Positions 1 through 9,508 are shown, numbered from the stretch's first letter. The stretch is DNA of 59,473 bases from Acidithiobacillus ferrianus (GCF_010378095.1 NZ_WNJL01000060.1:1-59473), one strand, 5' to 3'. A program made the numbers and translations. The notes: generated by a model from the sequence alone, not told the origin.

Positions 1-128
1 CCGATGTGATGAAACGCATAGCCGCCCCCATGGTGGGCGGCATGTTCAGCGCCGCGTTGCTGGCGCTGCTGGTGATCCCCGCCCTCTACGCCCTGTGGCA
101 AAAACAGCGATTGGGCCTGCGGCAGTGA
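1..128 (+). CDS. CusA/CzcA-type RND heavy-metal efflux pump, C-terminal end (partial)
   Basis: Only the last 41 codons are in the window, read in frame from base 3 to a TGA at 126-128. The peptide starts DVMKRIAAPMVGGMFSA and runs into a hydrophobic helix ending in a short basic tail. This matches the final transmembrane helix of the inner-membrane proton-driven pump CusA, which in enterics has an almost identical MKRIAAPMVGG stretch (recalled from the family). The next gene is a CusF-like copper chaperone, which supports copper/silver export as the substrate rather than Zn/Co/Cd. The 5' part lies upstream of the window. Confidence in family is high; substrate is inferred. Confidence 0.85.
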   Translation, partial: DVMKRIAAPMVGGMFSAALLALLVIPALYALWQKQRLGLRQ

Positions 129-251
129 CCGCTGAAATTCTGGCGATATGCCGATACGTCCGAGTCAACGGAAAGGAGGGAAACGACATTCACGATACAC
201 GAGGCATTGCGCACGGTAAACGATTCAATCTTAGTAGCCAAGGAGACGAAT

Positions 252-626
252 ATGAAACGTTTTTATCTCACGCTCATACTGCTGTGCGCTTCCGCTATCG
301 CCATTCAGGCACAGGCGGCGATGGGCGATATGCAGGGGAAGGGCGGTATGGGCAACGCTAAAAATACGGGCGCGGAACAAGGCGCCAAGGCGCAAACGTT
401 ACGGGGGCAGGGCAAAATCAACAGCGTCAACCCGGAGGCGGGCACGGTCAATGTTGCCATGGGTCCTGTCAAAGCCCTTGATTGGCCGAGCATGTCGATG
501 AATTTCGCCGTTCCGGACAAGAAATCGCTCAACGGCCTCAAGGCCGGGGAGAACGTGCGCTTCGATTTCGCAAAAAGCGCCGCCGGTGGCTACGCCATCA
601 CCAGGATCGCACCAGCGGCACCATGA
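252..626 (+). CDS. CusF-like periplasmic copper/silver-binding protein
   Basis: The 124-residue protein starts at the ATG at 252 (MKRFYLTLILLC), placed just after an AAGGAGA ribosome site. An in-frame upstream start at 207 lacks such a site. A Sec signal peptide ends near AQA, then comes a Gly/Met-rich linker and a C-terminal OB-fold domain of about 70 residues. The metal-site motif WPSMSM preserves the Trp and two Met ligands of E. coli CusF. The position of the CusF ligand His36 appears to be Met (VAMGPVKALDW), so the site would be Met-rich. CusF passes Cu(I)/Ag(I) to the CusCBA pump in the periplasm, which fits its place right after a cusA-like gene. Confidence 0.88.
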   Translation: MKRFYLTLILLCASAIAIQAQAAMGDMQGKGGMGNAKNTGAEQGAKAQTLRGQGKINSVNPEAGTVNVAMGPVKALDWPSMSMNFAVPDKKSLNGLKAGENVRFDFAKSAAGGYAITRIAPAAP

Positions 627-636
627 ACGCCGGGGT

Positions 637-659
637 GGTCCATGCCCGCACCATGGACC
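637..659 (+). terminator. Candidate hairpin after the cus genes
   Basis: The arms GGTCCATG and CATGGACC form a perfect 8-bp stem around a 7-base loop, eleven bases after the cusF stop. There is no downstream T-run, so it may be a weak or Rho-assisted terminator, or a bidirectional one shared with the convergent GGDEF/EAL gene ending at 770. Confidence 0.35.
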
Positions 660-769
660 GCTCCCTCTAACGGGGCAAAGTGCGAATTGCGCCGGCATCG
701 CGGACGGGCGCCATGGAAGCGAGAAACCCCTGGGGCGGCTACAGTCGTCCGAGGCCTGGGGAGGCATCG

Positions 770-3700
770 CTACATGGGGTGCCCATCCTCGGATCGACGT
801 TTCCAAAACAACGTCAGAATGGCCTTCCCAAAGGCTTCCTGCGCTTGCTCCACGACACTCCAGTCCGTATTGTCCGTGGACGAAAACGACAGGGTAGCCA
901 TAGCCGCGACAGCTTGGTGATATTCCTGGTGGAGTCGCAGCAACGAACTGTCCTGGTCGAATCCCAGACGGTACAGGTCGTCGTGAATCGGGCAAATTGC
1001 GGCATCCGCGAGCGTCATGCGATCCATGAGGCGCGGAATCTGGAGGATCGCCTTTTTCAAGAAGTTATGATGGGCGAACTGCGCGACGTAGAGGCCGTAT
1101 AGTCCGGTCGGGTGCGGAGGGTGATGGGAGGGCTGGTGCTGTGTCAGAAACTTCCGTAATTCCGCCAAGGGCATGGGCTTGGCGATGGCGTATCCCTGGA
1201 GGAACTGCACACCCATGACGGTGACCGCGTCCAGGATGTCATCGGTCTCCACACCTTCCACCACCAGAGTCACGCCAAGTCCGGCGGCGAGATCCTGGAT
1301 AGCCGCGACGAAAGGCAGATCCTGGGGACGTCCTTCCAGGGTGCGAACGAATCCTTGATCCAATTTGATCTTATCGATGGGGAGATCCTTCAGACGGAGT
1401 AGAGAGGCATAAGCGCTTCCTACGTCGTCCAAGGCCAGATGCACGCCTAATGCTTTTATTTCAAAAAGATAGTCGACAGCAGCCTGCTGCTCCAGGAAAT
1501 CACCACCCTCCAGGATTTCAAGGGTGACGCGCGAGGGATCGACCATGTTCCGGGCGAAGGTCTCCCGCAGGCAATCTATGCAGGATTGCGAAACAGTGCC
1601 GGGGTCGATATTTACGGACACCCATAGGGACCAGCCCTGGGCGTCCAGGATGGGTAAGTCGGCCAGCGCCCGTTCCAGCGTTTTCCGGCTGAGCATGAAG
1701 AGATCATCCGCCTGAAATTGGGGCAGGAACTCCGCCGGCAACCATAGCTTCCCCTGTAGATCCCGCAACCGGGCCAGAGCCTCCACACCCACCACTTTGC
1801 GGGTGCGGTTGTCCAGGATCGGCTGATACCATACCTCCAAAGCCCCTTCGTCCAGCAGTTGCTGCGCGGGCCGGCGCCAGATGCTTCGCGTTTCTTCACC
1901 AAAAAGCACCCAAGCGTGCTCCCGGTTGACCTTGCGGGCCTTGCTCTCGTAGAGGGCATGATCGGCGTAGCGCAGGAGTTGATCCCCGGTTTCGACATCG
2001 CCAAAAGGGTAGAGGGCGACGCCCATGCTCGCGGTGACCTGGACGGGCTCTCCGTTATGGAGTGTGATATGCGCGCCAACGGTCTCCTGCACTTTTGTCA
2101 GGAGCTGATCCAGGTCACCGAGATTGTTCAGATTTTCCACCAACAGAACAAACTCATCCCCTCCTAAACGGGCGACGAAATCGGTCTCGCGCAGGACTTC
2201 CTGCAATTGCCGCGCTACATGCTTGAGGAGTTGGTCTCCTGCTTCATGACCGTAGGTATCATTGACGGGCTTGAAGTCATCGAGGTCGAGCATGGCTACG
2301 GCCAACAGGCTGTCATGGCGTACCGCCCGCGCCATGGCCCTGTCCATTTCCTCATCCAGGGCGCGCCGATTGGGCAGGCCGGTGAGTTCGTCGTAATGGG
2401 CTTGATGCGTCAATTGCTGTGCCAGTTGATGCCGATCCGTCACATCCACCAAGGTCCAGGTCAGGATCTCACGACCATCCTGATCCCGCTGCATGCTTCC
2501 GGCGGATATATCCAGATAAACGGTGGTGCCATTGGCCTGTTTATACGGGACGTCCCTTTTTTCCGCGTGTCCCTGGGCGCGAGCCACCGCGTACAGCGCG
2601 CCGACCCTTTCATGGGTTTCGGCATCGAAAAAGATCTCCTGGGTCGAATGTCCCACCAGATCTTTTTCGGTCTGGTAACCGAGAATCCTCAGCAGACCCT
2701 GATTGACTTGAATAAAAACTCTTTCCGGGTAACACACCAGGGCAACCCCCGCGGTGGTGTTGGCCAGCAAGGATTCCTTGAGGACTGTGGCAGAGTGCTC
2801 CCGGTTCAGGAGATCAATGCGATCCAGTCCGTACCCGATGTTTTTGGCCATTTCCTCCAAGATGTTCTGGAGATCGCGATCAAACACATCCTCTTCCTCG
2901 TGATAAACCGTCAGCACCATCGCGGGCGCATGATTGTGGTAAATCGGAAGAGTGGCGCTGGATCGCAGGCCGAAGCGCCGGGTACGCTCCCTCCACGGGC
3001 GCATGGCGGGATTCTTCGTAAAGGAAGGATTGTACACAGGTGCGCCGGATGACCAGGCAAGCCCGGCTACCCTTTGCCCTTCGGGGACATCCGGACAGAT
3101 CGAGGTGAATACATCGTCGAGATAGCCCGTTGCCCCGGCGGCCGCCAGGAATCGCAGGACGCCCTGGGCATCGGGTCGGCCAATCCAGGCAAGCTTGAAA
3201 TGCGCATGCGTGATGGCGAGATCGCAAAAGGCCTGCAACAGGGCCGCTTCATTCTCCGCCTGGCTAATCACTTGGTTTACCGAGGCCAAAAGGGCGTTGA
3301 GTTCGGCCAGGTGAACGCCGCGACGGGCTTCTCTCTGATAGGATCTGAGAATGCTCCAGATCACCAGAAACAAGGCCGTGACCACCAGTAGAACGATCAC
3401 CAGGCGAGGTAGATGATCTTTTTCTACCGACCACAGCGCCTGGTCCAGATAATCTTGTGTCCACTGGGCGCGAACGGTTGAAGGATAACCGGAAACCGGG
3501 ATGGATACCGCCTCCGCGGGTCGTGGAATCGGGGTGTCGGCGGGCATCCACCGGCCGTCCTTCCAGGCGCCGAGAGAGGCGCCGCCGGACAAGGACAGAA
3601 TGATGGCGCCTGGGGCGGGAGGCGCCTGGACAAGGCGTAGCGTGTTCAGGTGGAAAGGGCTCTCGATAAAACCCAGGGTATGACCCTCGGCATCCCGCAA

Positions 3701-4234
3701 CCGGACACGCAAGGGCAGCACTCCGGCCTGGGCATGGCGCGTATGGCGGACGGGGCCGATGCTCCAGTCGGCATTCCCCGGCAAAGGAACAAAGATCTCC
3801 GCACTCCCGGCGCGGCGACTGGGTGGCGGCATCGTGGACCAGAGGATGCGATTGCCAACGGCATCATACAAACGCACAGCGGTCACATCGGGATGCATGC
3901 GGTGGAAGGTGGCGAAAGTGGCGATCAGTTGCTCCTTGGAGGGGATGGGCTGTCCTCTCTTTCGAAGCATTGCGTCCAGAACAGCCAGTTTGGCAAATCG
4001 CCTATTCAAGACGTCGCTGACTTGGACAGCCACGTCCTGGATCGCCAAAATCGCTTGTGTTCGCGTGCTTTCCCGGATGCTGTCCCGGAAATCCTGCAAC
4101 CGGACTACGGCGAATATCCCCGCGATGGCGACAAAAAGAAGCCAGCCCACCAGCGGAGCGAGCCACTCCATCCGATGATAGAGGAGCCATCGGTGCCCGC
4201 GATGGGAGGAAGCGGCATCAGGGAAATGTGCCAT
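770..4234 (-). CDS. Membrane-bound diguanylate cyclase/phosphodiesterase (GAF-PAS-GGDEF-EAL with CZB-like tail)
   Basis: This 1154-residue inner-membrane protein would make and/or break cyclic-di-GMP. Order: TM helix near residues 24-46, a periplasmic sensor of about 230 residues, TM helix near 277-300, GAF about 325-470, PAS about 490-610, GGDEF about 625-790, EAL about 800-1045, and a C-terminal helical domain. The GGDEF signature is intact, with the inhibitory RETD site exactly five residues upstream. In the EAL domain the residues VEALARL, VNID, TLEILE, LDDVG, IKLD, VEGVET and QGY are all present, so both activities are plausible. The tail (HHNFLKK, then CPIHDD, then LHQEYH) has the His/Cys/His/His spacing of zinc-binding CZB domains. 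It is the last gene of the minus-strand group, 98 bases after the Fur-like regulator. Confidence 0.92.
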   Translation of the reverse strand: MAHFPDAASSHRGHRWLLYHRMEWLAPLVGWLLFVAIAGIFAVVRLQDFRDSIRESTRTQAILAIQDVAVQVSDVLNRRFAKLAVLDAMLRKRGQPIPSKEQLIATFATFHRMHPDVTAVRLYDAVGNRILWSTMPPPSRRAGSAEIFVPLPGNADWSIGPVRHTRHAQAGVLPLRVRLRDAEGHTLGFIESPFHLNTLRLVQAPPAPGAIILSLSGGASLGAWKDGRWMPADTPIPRPAEAVSIPVSGYPSTVRAQWTQDYLDQALWSVEKDHLPRLVIVLLVVTALFLVIWSILRSYQREARRGVHLAELNALLASVNQVISQAENEAALLQAFCDLAITHAHFKLAWIGRPDAQGVLRFLAAAGATGYLDDVFTSICPDVPEGQRVAGLAWSSGAPVYNPSFTKNPAMRPWRERTRRFGLRSSATLPIYHNHAPAMVLTVYHEEEDVFDRDLQNILEEMAKNIGYGLDRIDLLNREHSATVLKESLLANTTAGVALVCYPERVFIQVNQGLLRILGYQTEKDLVGHSTQEIFFDAETHERVGALYAVARAQGHAEKRDVPYKQANGTTVYLDISAGSMQRDQDGREILTWTLVDVTDRHQLAQQLTHQAHYDELTGLPNRRALDEEMDRAMARAVRHDSLLAVAMLDLDDFKPVNDTYGHEAGDQLLKHVARQLQEVLRETDFVARLGGDEFVLLVENLNNLGDLDQLLTKVQETVGAHITLHNGEPVQVTASMGVALYPFGDVETGDQLLRYADHALYESKARKVNREHAWVLFGEETRSIWRRPAQQLLDEGALEVWYQPILDNRTRKVVGVEALARLRDLQGKLWLPAEFLPQFQADDLFMLSRKTLERALADLPILDAQGWSLWVSVNIDPGTVSQSCIDCLRETFARNMVDPSRVTLEILEGGDFLEQQAAVDYLFEIKALGVHLALDDVGSAYASLLRLKDLPIDKIKLDQGFVRTLEGRPQDLPFVAAIQDLAAGLGVTLVVEGVETDDILDAVTVMGVQFLQGYAIAKPMPLAELRKFLTQHQPSHHPPHPTGLYGLYVAQFAHHNFLKKAILQIPRLMDRMTLADAAICPIHDDLYRLGFDQDSSLLRLHQEYHQAVAAMATLSFSSTDNTDWSVVEQAQEAFGKAILTLFWKRRSEDGHPM

Positions 4235-4332
4235 TAAGTGCTTCTTTCTGGAGCGAGGTGTCGGCTGTTCTTCATCAAGACAGGACCGTGGCGGATGTTC
4301 CCTCCCCGGCGCCTCACCTCCCAGGGCGATTA

Positions 4333-4758
4333 CTAATGGGTGGCGCGTTGCCGCAGCCGGATGACGACCTCCACCTTTTCCACTTCCGTTTCCGGTGGTA
4401 ATTCAGGCAATTTGTTGATGTGCAGGGCCGATGCGGGTATGTCCACCAACTCACCAGAGTCGGTATAGTAGAAGTGGTGGTGAGATGACACGTTGGGATC
4501 GTAGAAGACCTTGCCTGGTTCGACGATCACCTCGCGCACCAGGGCATGGTCGGCAAAGAGCCCCAAGGTATTGTAGACCGTGGCCTTGGAGACCACCGGA
4601 TAGTCCGCGTTGACGCGCTGCATGATCTCTTCCGCCGAAAGGTGGGCGCAGGAGGAAAAAAGCGCATATCCGATCTCCACTCGCTGACTGGTGGGGTTCA
4701 CCCCCGCGTCACGAAGCACTTCCAGCACACGTTGCTTATTCCACTCGTTATTTTGCAT
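4333..4758 (-). CDS. Fur-family metalloregulator, Irr/PerR-like
   Basis: The 141-residue protein has the Fur fold: a winged helix up to about residue 85 (recognition region VSKATVYNTLGLF), then a dimerisation domain. It carries a HHHF cluster followed by YYTDSGELVDIP, and it lacks the two CxxC pairs that bind structural zinc in Fur and PerR. HHH followed by GELVDI without CxxC is the pattern of the rhizobial iron-response regulator Irr, though no Cys-Pro haem motif is visible. It probably senses iron, haem or peroxide and represses DNA targets. It lies 29 bases after thiO. A palindrome and a TTTAGAA half-site just upstream may be its own operator. Family certain; subtype inferred. Confidence 0.85.
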   Translation of the reverse strand: MQNNEWNKQRVLEVLRDAGVNPTSQRVEIGYALFSSCAHLSAEEIMQRVNADYPVVSKATVYNTLGLFADHALVREVIVEPGKVFYDPNVSSHHHFYYTDSGELVDIPASALHINKLPELPPETEVEKVEVVIRLRQRATH

Positions 4759-4776
4759 GGTATGGTCTCATTTCAC

Positions 4777-4799
4777 TTCTAAACTTATTACAAGTGTAA
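4777..4799 (-). promoter_or_regulatory. Candidate operator upstream of the Fur/Irr-like gene
   Basis: Between thiO and the regulator start lie an inverted repeat TTACA-AG-TGTAA (4788-4799, overlapping the thiO stop) and TTTAGAA read on the minus strand (4777-4783). TTTAGAA matches one half of the Irr box as I recall it (TTTAGAA...TTCTAAA). Autoregulation is plausible, but the second Irr half-site is missing. Confidence 0.35.
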
Positions 4800-5939
4800 C
4801 GCCGATTCATGTTCAGGAGAAGGATTACGGGTAAGCCTCTGCGCAGACAGTGCGTAAGGAGTAATATCCAACGGAGTTGGTGCTTCCGTCAACAATGCGA
4901 CGAGTATGTCCGCGGTGGCGAGCGCATTGGTCAGACCGTAACGAAAATGGCCAGCGGCGACGAAGAGACCCTCCCAGCCGGGCAGGGGACCGATGTAAGG
5001 AATGTTGTCCTGGCTTCCTGGACGTAGCCCCGACCATTGCCTGAGCAGCGGAGCATGCACTATGTCGGGAAAAACCGCACAGGCAAAGTCCCACAATTCC
5101 TGGCGCGCCACTGACGTGGTCGATTTATCAAAGCCGACAAGTTCACTGGTGCTTCCCACCAAAAACAACCCGTCTCGCCGCTGCACCAGATAGCGATGAT
5201 CACGCATCACCATGGTGCTCAGGTTTCCCGGCTTTCCCTGCAACAGGAGCATTTGTCCGCGCACGGGGAGGATGTTCGGAGGGTTGCCGGTTTCCCGAAG
5301 CAACATTCCACTCCAGGCGCCAGCGGCCACGATGGATCGCTCCGCAGGAATGAAGCCGCGGCTGGTCTCCACGCCGCGCAGACGTCCTTGCCGCTGGCGA
5401 AAGCCCGTGACCGTAATGTCTTCTTCCAAATGGACACCGACTTGGCGGCAACGCGCGGCCAATGCAGCCAGCAACCGAGGATTGCGCACCTGCGCGACCT
5501 CGGGGCACCAAAGCGCTTTGGCCTCAGGAAGCGAGCACTGGTCATCGCGTTTGGAGGATTCAAGACGCCAATCCAGCCCCCATGCCTTCGCCCAGTTCAG
5601 CACATCGTCGGGAATTTTTTCCTGCGAACCATCCAGGATGAACAAACCGGAGGGATTCCATTCGGGATCGACGCCGGTCTGCTCAAACAGGGTTGCCGCG
5701 AGCCGGCCATATCGCTGCATGCCGTATAGCGCGAGTTGCAACAGGGCAGGGGGGTAGCGCCAAGGATAGAGCGGACTGAGTATCCCCGCTCCGGCCCAGG
5801 ATGCTTCTCGCCCAATACGGCCTTGTTCCAGGATCGTGACACGAAGGCCGGCTTCCGCCAGTTTGACGGCGCTCAGCAAGCCGACGACACCGCCACCGAC
5901 GAGGAGGACGCCCGCCGGGGGTGAAACTTCAGTGCCCAT
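4788..5939 (-). CDS. thiO: FAD-dependent glycine oxidase ThiO (thiazole branch of thiamine synthesis)
   Basis: The 383-residue flavoprotein starts at the ATG at 5939 (MGTEVSPPAG); a TTG two codons earlier is less likely. The N-terminal dinucleotide-binding motif GGGVVGLLSA is followed by the acidic end of beta-2 (ILEQG), and ASWAGAGILSP is typical of the DAO/ThiO family. Near the C-terminus, WSGLRPGSQDNIPYIG is the conserved FAD-contacting segment. ThiO oxidises glycine to the iminoacetate used for the thiazole ring of thiamine. No other thi gene is nearby: it sits between tamB (11 bases upstream) and the Fur-like gene. ThiO versus a closely related D-amino acid oxidase cannot be settled without alignment. 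Confidence 0.85.
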   Translation of the reverse strand: MGTEVSPPAGVLLVGGGVVGLLSAVKLAEAGLRVTILEQGRIGREASWAGAGILSPLYPWRYPPALLQLALYGMQRYGRLAATLFEQTGVDPEWNPSGLFILDGSQEKIPDDVLNWAKAWGLDWRLESSKRDDQCSLPEAKALWCPEVAQVRNPRLLAALAARCRQVGVHLEEDITVTGFRQRQGRLRGVETSRGFIPAERSIVAAGAWSGMLLRETGNPPNILPVRGQMLLLQGKPGNLSTMVMRDHRYLVQRRDGLFLVGSTSELVGFDKSTTSVARQELWDFACAVFPDIVHAPLLRQWSGLRPGSQDNIPYIGPLPGWEGLFVAAGHFRYGLTNALATADILVALLTEAPTPLDITPYALSAQRLTRNPSPEHESALHL

Positions 5940-5950
5940 CCGCAATAGAC

Positions 5951-8900
5951 CTAAAAGTCGATGCGATAAAAGATGTTGGCGCCATTTTGGGTACCGCTCT
6001 CCGTCTGTAGTTCAATGTGGCGAGAAACCCGGTAGCGGAGGCGTGCCACGGTACCGCTACCGAGCACCGACTGCCCGACGCTCAGATACAGATCGGGGGT
6101 GAGGTAATGACCCAAGGTGACCATGGCGCCGGCCAAGCCAGAATTTTCATTGTCCGAGCTTACTCCAACGTCGATGCCGCCGCTATTCAGGTTGTTGCCG
6201 AACAAGGCGGCGCGACTGGCGGAAAAGAGCGTTCCCGCCGCCGCGGAAAGCAGCGCATTCTGGCTCTTGAGCCCACTGCTGGGCGTACCCAGGACGAGGT
6301 AGGAGAGGATGTCCGTCTGCGACATGGCCGGCTTGGAGTAGAGTGTGACCTGCGGCGCTTGTAGCGTGCCGGCGACTTGAACCCCAGCGTGTACGGGGGT
6401 GTTGTCCACCGCGAAGCTGGACGAGGATTTGATCGTACGGACCGCCAGCACATCCAGATTGGCCTGGCTTGCGGCACCATGGAACAGAATGGACCCGCGC
6501 TGGAAGTCGAGGGTATGTCCATAAATGGCGTATTGGCCATCCACCATGCGCAACGTGCCATCGACCTGGGGACTCTGGGCCGCGCGCATTTTTACCGCCA
6601 AGCTGCCGACCAGGCGGGCACGCAAACCACCGATGATGACTCTGGCGTCATTGCCCAGGGTCACATGTATATCGCCGCGGAGGGCGATGCCGCCGCTCTT
6701 GTGCATGTTTTTTACGAAAACGACATCACTGGACGGTTTGGGGCCGCTGAAATCCGTCCCCAGGATGCGTAGACGATTGGTGTGGATGTCCCCCTGTATG
6801 TCAACTTTCTGCAGATCCCCGGCAATGCTCAGATCCGGACTGACCACCGCCTGCACTTGCGGCAAATTGAGAGCGGTGAAGTGCTTCCCGGTGATGTGAA
6901 GGTTAAAGCCCTTCTTCTGCTGCAACTGGATACTTCCTGTTCCCAGGATCTGGCCGCTGCCGGAAGTGGCTTGCAGCCGGGTGATCTGCAACTGTTTCCC
7001 GTCACCCTCCAGTTGTGCGTCTACGTCACGCACATTCAGACCCGCTTGCGGAACGAAAAAACCCAGACCTTGGAGCCGAGCCGTTCCTTTCCACTGCGGA
7101 TGCGCCCAGGTACCCAGGATTTGGGTATTTATCGAGCCCTGACCTTGCGGACGCATTTGCAAGGCACCGACAGGGAGAGCGGCGAAAAGCGGCGCACCCA
7201 GTTGGGCCTGGATCGCGCCTTGCAACGTGGCACCACTATTCCAATGCCAAGGCAAGGACAAGGTTGCGGGACTGCGTAGCGCGACATGCGCGCCGCCCCA
7301 TCCCTGCGCGAGGCTCAAGTCGGCGGTTAGCGAGAGATCTTTTGATAACCAGCGGATCTGTCCCGTAAACTGTTGCAGATCAATCCGGTGGGTGGTGTCC
7401 GCCCGCCGCCATTGCAATTGTGTTTTCTGAAAATCCCAATCTCCCTGTGCATCGCAGACACCCTGGCACCGGGCTTGCAGATGCGCATTCAGGAAACCAC
7501 GCAGCGAGGCATGCGCGTTCCGCGCATGGAAATCCAAAGGCAGGGCATGTAGATCCAGGCCCAATTCCGCCTGTCGTATTGCGGGATGATAGCGCCCCTG
7601 CGCCGTGATTCGGGCCCCCACCGGGTTGGTGAGGACCATTTTGCTGAGTGAGGCCGCACCCTTGGTCCATCGCAGGGTGCTTGGGTGGAGCAGTTGCCAG
7701 TTTCCCAGGGGAATGCTGGTCAATGTGGTCTTCTCCAGTTGCAGGGCCCATGCGCTTGCCCGGTGACCGATCAGTCCGGTCAGAGTGAGATGGCTCTGTG
7801 GCCACTGCGCCTCCAGTCTCAGCGCAAAGCGCGTCAGCGGCCCCTGGGCATGAGCTTGCAGATCGGCATGGTATCCGCCGTATTCGAGGTTTCGCACACC
7901 GACTGTGGCTTGGATGTCGTTTGCGGCATCCAGCGCCGCATGGGCCTTGAGGGCGCTGAGGCTTACGCCACGATAGGCGAGATGGCGCCCCGTGCCTTGA
8001 ATCTCTCCAACCCATCGCGATCGAGGACGCGCCACCCAGCCTTGAACGCTGCTTCGGCCCTGTGCGCCGGGTAGCAGCTTCTGCCATTTCGCCACGGTCA
8101 CGGCAAAGCTCAGCCGCTGTTGCAGGTTGCCATGGGCGTTTAGCTGGGCGCCGGGACCACGAAACTGGGCGTTTTGCAGATTCCAACGATTATTGCGGAA
8201 GTGTACGGAGGCTTCCCCTTGCAGGGTTTGTCGATAAAATTGACTGGGCAATAAATGCAGATACAAAACCCCCGCTATTTTTTGGGCGCTTTGGCGCACG
8301 TCGACGGACAAATCTCCCGAAAAGGCGCCTGGCACACGCGTCATCAGGCGTTGTGTTTGCAGATTGCGCACGCGGATCTGGCCATGGATATGCAGGCTGG
8401 GTTGCCAGCGGAATGTCAACACCGAAGGTAACAGGCGCGCGCCCAGTAATTCGCCCGCGTACTGGTATCGCAGGCCCTGGTCGTTCCCGTTCAGGGCGCC
8501 CTGAATACGGCCGAATGGTGGACCGCCGTTTATCGCCAGTTGCCCGGCATAATGTCGGGCATTGCCTCGCAACCGCAGGTCGAGTGCCAACGCCCCCACT
8601 GGCAATACGCCGGGGATCGCTTTGGCCACTATTTGTTCAAATCCGCCACTCACCTGGTAATCGCCGTCCGTGTTTGCCGGCAGATCGATGCGCCAATGCC
8701 CCTTTGCGGGTCGTTTCAGCGTTGAGTTGCTGAGGCGTAGTGACTGGAGGAGCACTTGGTGCGGGAATATTTGTGCCATGCCCCCCAACTCGAATCGTTG
8801 CTGATTTTGCCGCACCTGAATATTCAGGGCCCCTCCAAAAGCCTGGGGCGAAATGCCCCGCCAGTGCGTTGCCCATTTGACGGTCAGGGCATGGGCGGTG

Positions 8901-9508
8901 TCACCTCGTGTCCACATGCCCCGGCTTTGCAGGCCACGCTTTTCTATTTGCAGATCAGCGGTAAGGTGGAGTGTGCCCTGGGGAGTCTTTGCCGACAGTT
9001 GTTCTATCCGCAGGCGGCCATATTGCCAGACTAGTTCGGACAGTGCGGCCTGGGAGAGCACGAAGGTTTCCTGGGTTCCCTGCCACACCCGCAGATTCGT
9101 GCAGGTGACTGAACTCAGTTTTAGCGCGATAAGACGCGTCCACAATGGCAATGCGGGCCAACGCAAATCGATGGGGCTGGGTTTCCTGGATGGCGCCGGC
9201 AAATGCAGTTCGGCCTCGCGCAATTGCAGGGAGGAAAAATCCAGCTCGCCCCGAAGCAGACGGGTAGGGCGCCAATGCCACCATAACGATTGCGCGTGGA
9301 AACGTGTTTCGGCATTGTCCCAGGCAATACCGGAAAGCCGCAGCCCGCCGGCAAGCGAACCTTGCACTTGCTTTATTCGCAAATCCGGGACTTGTGTCAA
9401 TATCCACCGTGCCCCGGTGTCGGTGGTAGTCAGCCAGGCCAACACGGCGACCAGTACGGCCAAGACGAAGAGCGCAGCAACGATGATGCCATGGTGCAGG
9501 CGGATCAC
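5951..9508 (-). CDS. tamB: TamB, inner-membrane subunit of the translocation and assembly module
   Basis: The 1185-residue protein starts at a GTG at 9508 that overlaps the tamA stop (GTGA), which is typical of tamAB coupling. An ATG further upstream lies deep inside tamA and encodes a poor N-terminus. The N-terminal signal anchor (HHGIIVAALFVLAVLVAVLA) leads into a long periplasmic beta-rich region and the DUF490 domain at the end, closing with YRIDF. Such a C-terminal aromatic matches TamB family ends. TamB spans the periplasm with TamA and assists outer-membrane protein insertion and probably lipid transport (an AsmA-like bridge). Length is normal for the family. Confidence 0.93.
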   Translation of the reverse strand: MIRLHHGIIVAALFVLAVLVAVLAWLTTTDTGARWILTQVPDLRIKQVQGSLAGGLRLSGIAWDNAETRFHAQSLWWHWRPTRLLRGELDFSSLQLREAELHLPAPSRKPSPIDLRWPALPLWTRLIALKLSSVTCTNLRVWQGTQETFVLSQAALSELVWQYGRLRIEQLSAKTPQGTLHLTADLQIEKRGLQSRGMWTRGDTAHALTVKWATHWRGISPQAFGGALNIQVRQNQQRFELGGMAQIFPHQVLLQSLRLSNSTLKRPAKGHWRIDLPANTDGDYQVSGGFEQIVAKAIPGVLPVGALALDLRLRGNARHYAGQLAINGGPPFGRIQGALNGNDQGLRYQYAGELLGARLLPSVLTFRWQPSLHIHGQIRVRNLQTQRLMTRVPGAFSGDLSVDVRQSAQKIAGVLYLHLLPSQFYRQTLQGEASVHFRNNRWNLQNAQFRGPGAQLNAHGNLQQRLSFAVTVAKWQKLLPGAQGRSSVQGWVARPRSRWVGEIQGTGRHLAYRGVSLSALKAHAALDAANDIQATVGVRNLEYGGYHADLQAHAQGPLTRFALRLEAQWPQSHLTLTGLIGHRASAWALQLEKTTLTSIPLGNWQLLHPSTLRWTKGAASLSKMVLTNPVGARITAQGRYHPAIRQAELGLDLHALPLDFHARNAHASLRGFLNAHLQARCQGVCDAQGDWDFQKTQLQWRRADTTHRIDLQQFTGQIRWLSKDLSLTADLSLAQGWGGAHVALRSPATLSLPWHWNSGATLQGAIQAQLGAPLFAALPVGALQMRPQGQGSINTQILGTWAHPQWKGTARLQGLGFFVPQAGLNVRDVDAQLEGDGKQLQITRLQATSGSGQILGTGSIQLQQKKGFNLHITGKHFTALNLPQVQAVVSPDLSIAGDLQKVDIQGDIHTNRLRILGTDFSGPKPSSDVVFVKNMHKSGGIALRGDIHVTLGNDARVIIGGLRARLVGSLAVKMRAAQSPQVDGTLRMVDGQYAIYGHTLDFQRGSILFHGAASQANLDVLAVRTIKSSSSFAVDNTPVHAGVQVAGTLQAPQVTLYSKPAMSQTDILSYLVLGTPSSGLKSQNALLSAAAGTLFSASRAALFGNNLNSGGIDVGVSSDNENSGLAGAMVTLGHYLTPDLYLSVGQSVLGSGTVARLRYRVSRHIELQTESGTQNGANIFYRIDF

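Noticed and set aside
2207..3052. 281-codon plus-strand ORF inside the GGDEF/EAL gene
   Set aside because: It is antisense to an intact PAS-GGDEF region; composition follows from the codon bias of the real gene.
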